Source of the DNA: Tersicoccus solisilvae
GTDB taxonomy: Bacteria; Actinomycetota; Actinomycetes; Actinomycetales; Micrococcaceae
Assembly (NCBI RefSeq): GCF_014643255.1
Contig: NZ_BMJI01000001.1
Coordinates: forward strand, 248,001-312,000
Direction: 5' to 3'
Length of the DNA: 64,000 bases
In this document: piece by piece, positions 61,358 through 64,000 of the stretch
Position numbering within the stretch: the stretch's first letter is position 1
Layout of the letters: the number at the start of each line of letters is the position of its first letter
Made by a program: the position numbers and the translations under genes
Notes under the pieces: model-generated
What the model was told of the DNA's origin: nothing
What the model saw: the letters and a program-made list of their open reading frames with translations, nothing else
The model's database searches: none

Positions 61358-61864
61358 CTAGGATCTCCTCGCTTCGGCGAGTGCTGCCTTGTACGTGTCC
61401 GCGTCGACGTCATACAGCCCGTCTTCGCTCGCTTGGCGCGTGAGCTCATCGAGTCGACCGCGCCGATCCGTCCGCTTGCGATCACGGTAGGCAAGCACGT
61501 CTCTCAACCTCAATCGGCGGTGCCGTGACTGCCCCAGACGTTCGTAGGGCAACTCATGCTCATCGAGGAGTCGGATCAGCGTGTTGCGGCTGACGCCCAA
61601 GAGACCTGCTGCTTCCTGAGTGGTCAACTGCCGGTCGATCGGTTCTACGCTGACAGAAGCCCCTCGCTCCATGGCGCTCACCACCTCCCGGAGGAGTTCG
61701 TACGCAGCCAGCGGGAGCGGGATCTGTTCACCATCGGGCCCCAGCAGGACGGCGGGAGTCGCGTGGTTCTCGAGAAAGCGCGCGAGCTCAAGCATCTCCT
61801 CCGGGTCTTGAGGAGGGTCGACGACATGTCCGTCCCTGATCGAACGGGAGGTGCTGGTGTTCAT
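61358..61864 (-). CDS. Antitoxin with excisionase-type helix-turn-helix
   Basis: This 168-residue protein has an excisionase/MerR-like HTH at about 78-125: LTTQEAAGLLGVSRNTLIRL, then LPYERLGQSRHRRLRLRDVL. The C-terminal acidic helix (SEDGLYDVDADTYKAALAEA) would wrap the toxin. ATG 61864 is the likely start; an earlier ATG at 61909 gives 15 more residues. Such proteins autoregulate the toxin-antitoxin operon. No cognate phage genes lie nearby, so an actual excisionase role is unlikely. Confidence 0.8.
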   Translation of the reverse strand: MNTSTSRSIRDGHVVDPPQDPEEMLELARFLENHATPAVLLGPDGEQIPLPLAAYELLREVVSAMERGASVSVEPIDRQLTTQEAAGLLGVSRNTLIRLLDEHELPYERLGQSRHRRLRLRDVLAYRDRKRTDRRGRLDELTRQASEDGLYDVDADTYKAALAEARRS

Positions 61865-61938
61865 CCGTTCATCATCGTTCAAATCGGTCAAAACGTCCAT
61901 ATCATCCACGTGTCAAGTCGACGGTATCTCGACCGGCC

Positions 61939-62361
61939 TCACTCCACCGGGAGCGATCCGAGGATGCGCTGCAGCGCCATGCGGTCCTCGGTGGAGAGCG
62001 CGCCGAAGAACTCGGCGTTGCGCTCGGCGCGGGCGGCGTCGATCTGCTCGACCAGGCTGAGCCCGTCGCTCGTGGGGGAGACGAGGGTCGCCCGGCGGTC
62101 GTGTGGATCCGGTGCCCGCGTCACCAGGCCCTTCTCCTGCAGGGCGTCGACCACCTCGGTCGCGGACCGGGCGGCGATCCGGAGCCGGTCGGCGAGGTCA
62201 CGCAGGCGCGCGGGCTCCGTCTCGGCCACGCAGCGCAGCGCCCGCGCGTGGTGCGGCGTGATGCCCCACGGTTCGAGCTGAGCGAGCGTGCGCCGCCGCA
62301 TGGTGCGGGAGACGGCGTGGAACAGTTCCGCCAGTTCGCGGGGGTCGGGCGAGTCGGTCAC
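61939..62361 (-). CDS. MarR-family transcriptional regulator
   Basis: This 140-residue winged-helix protein has LRDLADRLRIAARSATEVVD (helix-turn-helix) and VTRAPDPHDRRATLVSPT with the DxR wing, a normal MarR length. The GTG start at 62361 has TACGCT (62373-62368) six bases upstream, so it is leaderless. It is divergent from the ABC exporter and probably represses it through the palindrome in between. Confidence 0.88.
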   Translation of the reverse strand: MTDSPDPRELAELFHAVSRTMRRRTLAQLEPWGITPHHARALRCVAETEPARLRDLADRLRIAARSATEVVDALQEKGLVTRAPDPHDRRATLVSPTSDGLSLVEQIDAARAERNAEFFGALSTEDRMALQRILGSLPVE

Positions 62362-62374
62362 GGTCCCAGCGTAG

Positions 62375-62399
62375 ACTATTGTGTGGCAACCACATAGTG
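62375..62399. promoter_or_regulatory. Operator palindrome between MarR regulator and ABC exporter
   Basis: The core TGTGG-CAA-CCACA (62382-62394) is a perfect palindrome, extended to CTAT...ATAG by one bulge. It lies in the 107-base divergent region and overlaps the TAGACT/TACGCT -10 region of the MarR gene, a typical MarR operator placement. Confidence 0.65.
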
Positions 62400-62468
62400 A
62401 GGTAACCTCTTGAATGTCGGTGAGCCGCCGCGACACGCGCGCCGCCGACCTCGTCGTCAGGAGGACGC

Positions 62469-64000
62469 ATGACCGAAGCCGCCATGATCGATGGCCTCTC
62501 CCGCTCCCGCGGCCCGGGCCGCGTGGACCCCGCCGACGCGGCCCACCTCGCCGAGTCGCCCGTCTCCCTGCGCCGCGTCGCCGGCCTCTTCCGTCCCCAC
62601 GCGCCCACCCTCGCCGTCGTGTTCATCATCATCGCGATCGCCTCGGTGGTCGGCCTCGCCCAGCCCTTCCTGGTCAAGGAGGTGATCGACGTCGCGCTGC
62701 CCCGGCAGGACGTCGGCGTGCTGCTGTGGTGTGTCGGCGGGATGCTCGTGGTCGCCGTCGTCACCGCGCTGCTCGGCGTCTGGCAGACCTACCTGTCCAC
62801 CGCGGTCGGCGAACGCGTGATGCACCGGCTCCGCACCGATGTCTTCGCGCACGTGCAGCGGCAGTCCCTCGCTTTCTTCACCCGCACCCGCAGCGGCGAG
62901 GTGCAGTCCCGGCTCACCCACGACATCTCCGGCATGCAGTCGGTCTTCACGACGACGGCGACGTCGATCGCCGCGAACCTCACGACCGCCGTCGCCACCG
63001 CCGCCGCGATGGTGGCGCTGTCCTGGCAGCTGAGCCTGATCTCGCTGGTGGTGATCCCGCCGGCCGTGTGGCTGAGTCGCCGGGTGGCCCTGCTGCGCCG
63101 GGACGTGACCACGCAGACCCAGCGGCATCTGGCCCTGATGCACTCGCAGGTCGAGGAGAAGCTCTCCGTCAGCGGCGCCCGGCTGGCGAAGACCCTGGGC
63201 ACGACGGCCCGGGACACGGCCGCCTTCGCCGCCACCTCCGAACGCCTCGTCGACCTGGACATCCGCTCCCAGCTCGCCGGTCGCTGGCGGATGGCGACGA
63301 TGAGCATCGTGTTCTCCGCCATCCCCGCCGTCCTCTATCTGGTCGCGGGGCTGCCGGCGACGTCGGGCGCGATGACCATCGGCACCCTGGTCGCCTTCAT
63401 CGCCCTGCAGACGACGATCTTCCGGCCCATCATGTCGCTGCTGAACGTCGGAGTGCAGTGGGTGTCCTCGATGGCGCTGTTCAGCCGGATCTTCGGCTAC
63501 CTCGACCTGCCGGTCGAGATCGCGCCGCCGGAGCATCCGGTACCGCTGGACCCCGCGGCGGTGCGTGGCGAGGTCCGGTTCGAGGGCGTCAACTTCGCCT
63601 ACGGGCCGGGGCGGCCGGTGCTGAGCGGGATCGACCTGACCGTGCCGGCCGGGGGCTCCCTGGCCCTGGTCGGTCACACCGGGGCGGGTAAGAGCACGCT
63701 GGCGTCGCTGGTGCCGCGGCTGCAGGACGTGGACGCCGGGGCCGTCACCATCGACGGCGTCGACGTCCGGGACCTCGCGCCCGAGACCCTCGCCGCCATC
63801 GTCGGCGTCGTCTCCCAGGAGACCTACCTGATCCACGACACCATTCGGGCGAACCTGCTGCTGGCCGCCCCGGAGGCGACCGAGTCCGAGCTGTGGGACG
63901 CGCTGGGGACTGCCCGGCTGTCGAGCCTCGTCGCGGCACTGCCGCAGGGCCTGGACACCGTGGTCGGGGCGCGCGGGCACCGGTTCTCCGGCGGCGAGCA
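62469..64000 (+). CDS. ABC exporter, fused permease and ATPase (partial)
   Basis: The gene starts at ATG 62469 and is cut by the right edge. A six-helix ABC transporter type 1 membrane domain (about 45-330; VMHRLRTDVFAHVQRQSLAF and FFTRTRSGEVQSRLTHDI) is followed by an ATP-binding domain with Walker A LVGHTGAGKST (about 401-411), Q-loop VSQETYLIHDT and signature FSGGEQ at the last codons present. Walker B and the switch His are beyond the window. It is probably a homodimeric drug or lipid exporter. The divergent MarR regulator is its likely control. Confidence 0.92.
   Translation, partial: MTEAAMIDGLSRSRGPGRVDPADAAHLAESPVSLRRVAGLFRPHAPTLAVVFIIIAIASVVGLAQPFLVKEVIDVALPRQDVGVLLWCVGGMLVVAVVTALLGVWQTYLSTAVGERVMHRLRTDVFAHVQRQSLAFFTRTRSGEVQSRLTHDISGMQSVFTTTATSIAANLTTAVATAAAMVALSWQLSLISLVVIPPAVWLSRRVALLRRDVTTQTQRHLALMHSQVEEKLSVSGARLAKTLGTTARDTAAFAATSERLVDLDIRSQLAGRWRMATMSIVFSAIPAVLYLVAGLPATSGAMTIGTLVAFIALQTTIFRPIMSLLNVGVQWVSSMALFSRIFGYLDLPVEIAPPEHPVPLDPAAVRGEVRFEGVNFAYGPGRPVLSGIDLTVPAGGSLALVGHTGAGKSTLASLVPRLQDVDAGAVTIDGVDVRDLAPETLAAIVGVVSQETYLIHDTIRANLLLAAPEATESELWDALGTARLSSLVAALPQGLDTVVGARGHRFSGGE

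Noticed and set aside
61358-61864. Phage excisionase
   Set aside because: The HTH is excisionase-like but there is no integrase or attachment site, and a PIN toxin gene follows directly.

Overview
The window is 64 kb of very GC-rich chromosomal DNA, with third codon positions almost all G or C. It carries about 75 genes on both strands in short operons. The gene content points to an actinobacterium (high-GC Gram-positive): class F sortase with a DUF4397 protein, CGNR zinc-finger regulator, RskA-like anti-sigma factor, MMPL exporter, septum-formation lipoprotein and TsuAB thiosulfate uptake. Many genes have a -10 hexamer ending about six bases before the start codon and no Shine-Dalgarno sequence, which suggests leaderless mRNAs and also fits this phylum. 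The genus cannot be fixed from the sequence alone. No rRNA, tRNA, CRISPR array or transposase gene was seen.

Layout. 1-11.5 kb: a secreted M15 peptidase with FG-GAP repeats (cut by the left edge), a small kinase-like gene, a GT-C-like membrane protein with a GSIASV-repeat partner, a Bcr/CflA exporter, a VOC protein, homocysteine S-methyltransferase with a divergent TetR regulator, then DUF4397 protein - class F sortase - ECF sigma factor - anti-sigma factor. 11.6-16.5 kb: an MMPL exporter divergent from a MarR regulator with a shared palindrome, an HhH protein and an epimerase. 17.1-18.6 kb: an AT-richer patch with a lipoprotein gene split by a frameshift at a homopolymer, and a DUF2975 protein. 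18.6-31.3 kb: CDF metal exporter, shikimate dehydrogenase-like protein, class B penicillin-binding lipoprotein, TsuA-TsuB, two MFS exporters, two SRPBCC proteins, an AT-richer HNH endonuclease and a zinc alcohol dehydrogenase. 31.4-37.4 kb: a complete dipeptide/oligopeptide ABC importer interrupted by one small opposite-strand gene. 37.4-42.7 kb: hydrolase, MATE exporter, small membrane proteins, CGNR regulator and an EamA exporter. 42.7-46.1 kb: a copper operon (DUF305 lipoprotein, CopZ, CopA) behind a promoter whose 17-base spacer contains a CsoR-type palindrome. 46.2-50 kb: thioredoxin reductase, then three tandem paralogous membrane proteins, a 35-residue basic peptide, and four 134-bp tandem repeats. 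50-53.5 kb: EamA exporter, a sulfite-oxidase-family molybdoenzyme with two DUF202 membrane proteins, and a septum-formation lipoprotein. 53.5-58.6 kb: GAF regulator - aldehyde dehydrogenase - alcohol dehydrogenase - DUF779 protein, an aldehyde/alcohol oxidation module. 58.7-64 kb: an OatA-like acyltransferase, an AT-richer PIN-toxin/antitoxin pair, and a MarR regulator divergent from an ABC exporter cut by the right edge.

Most of the window is ordinary actinobacterial accessory and housekeeping content. The parts least explained by known families are the 134-bp repeat array beside the three-paralog membrane operon, the GSIASV-repeat protein, and the frameshifted lipoprotein.
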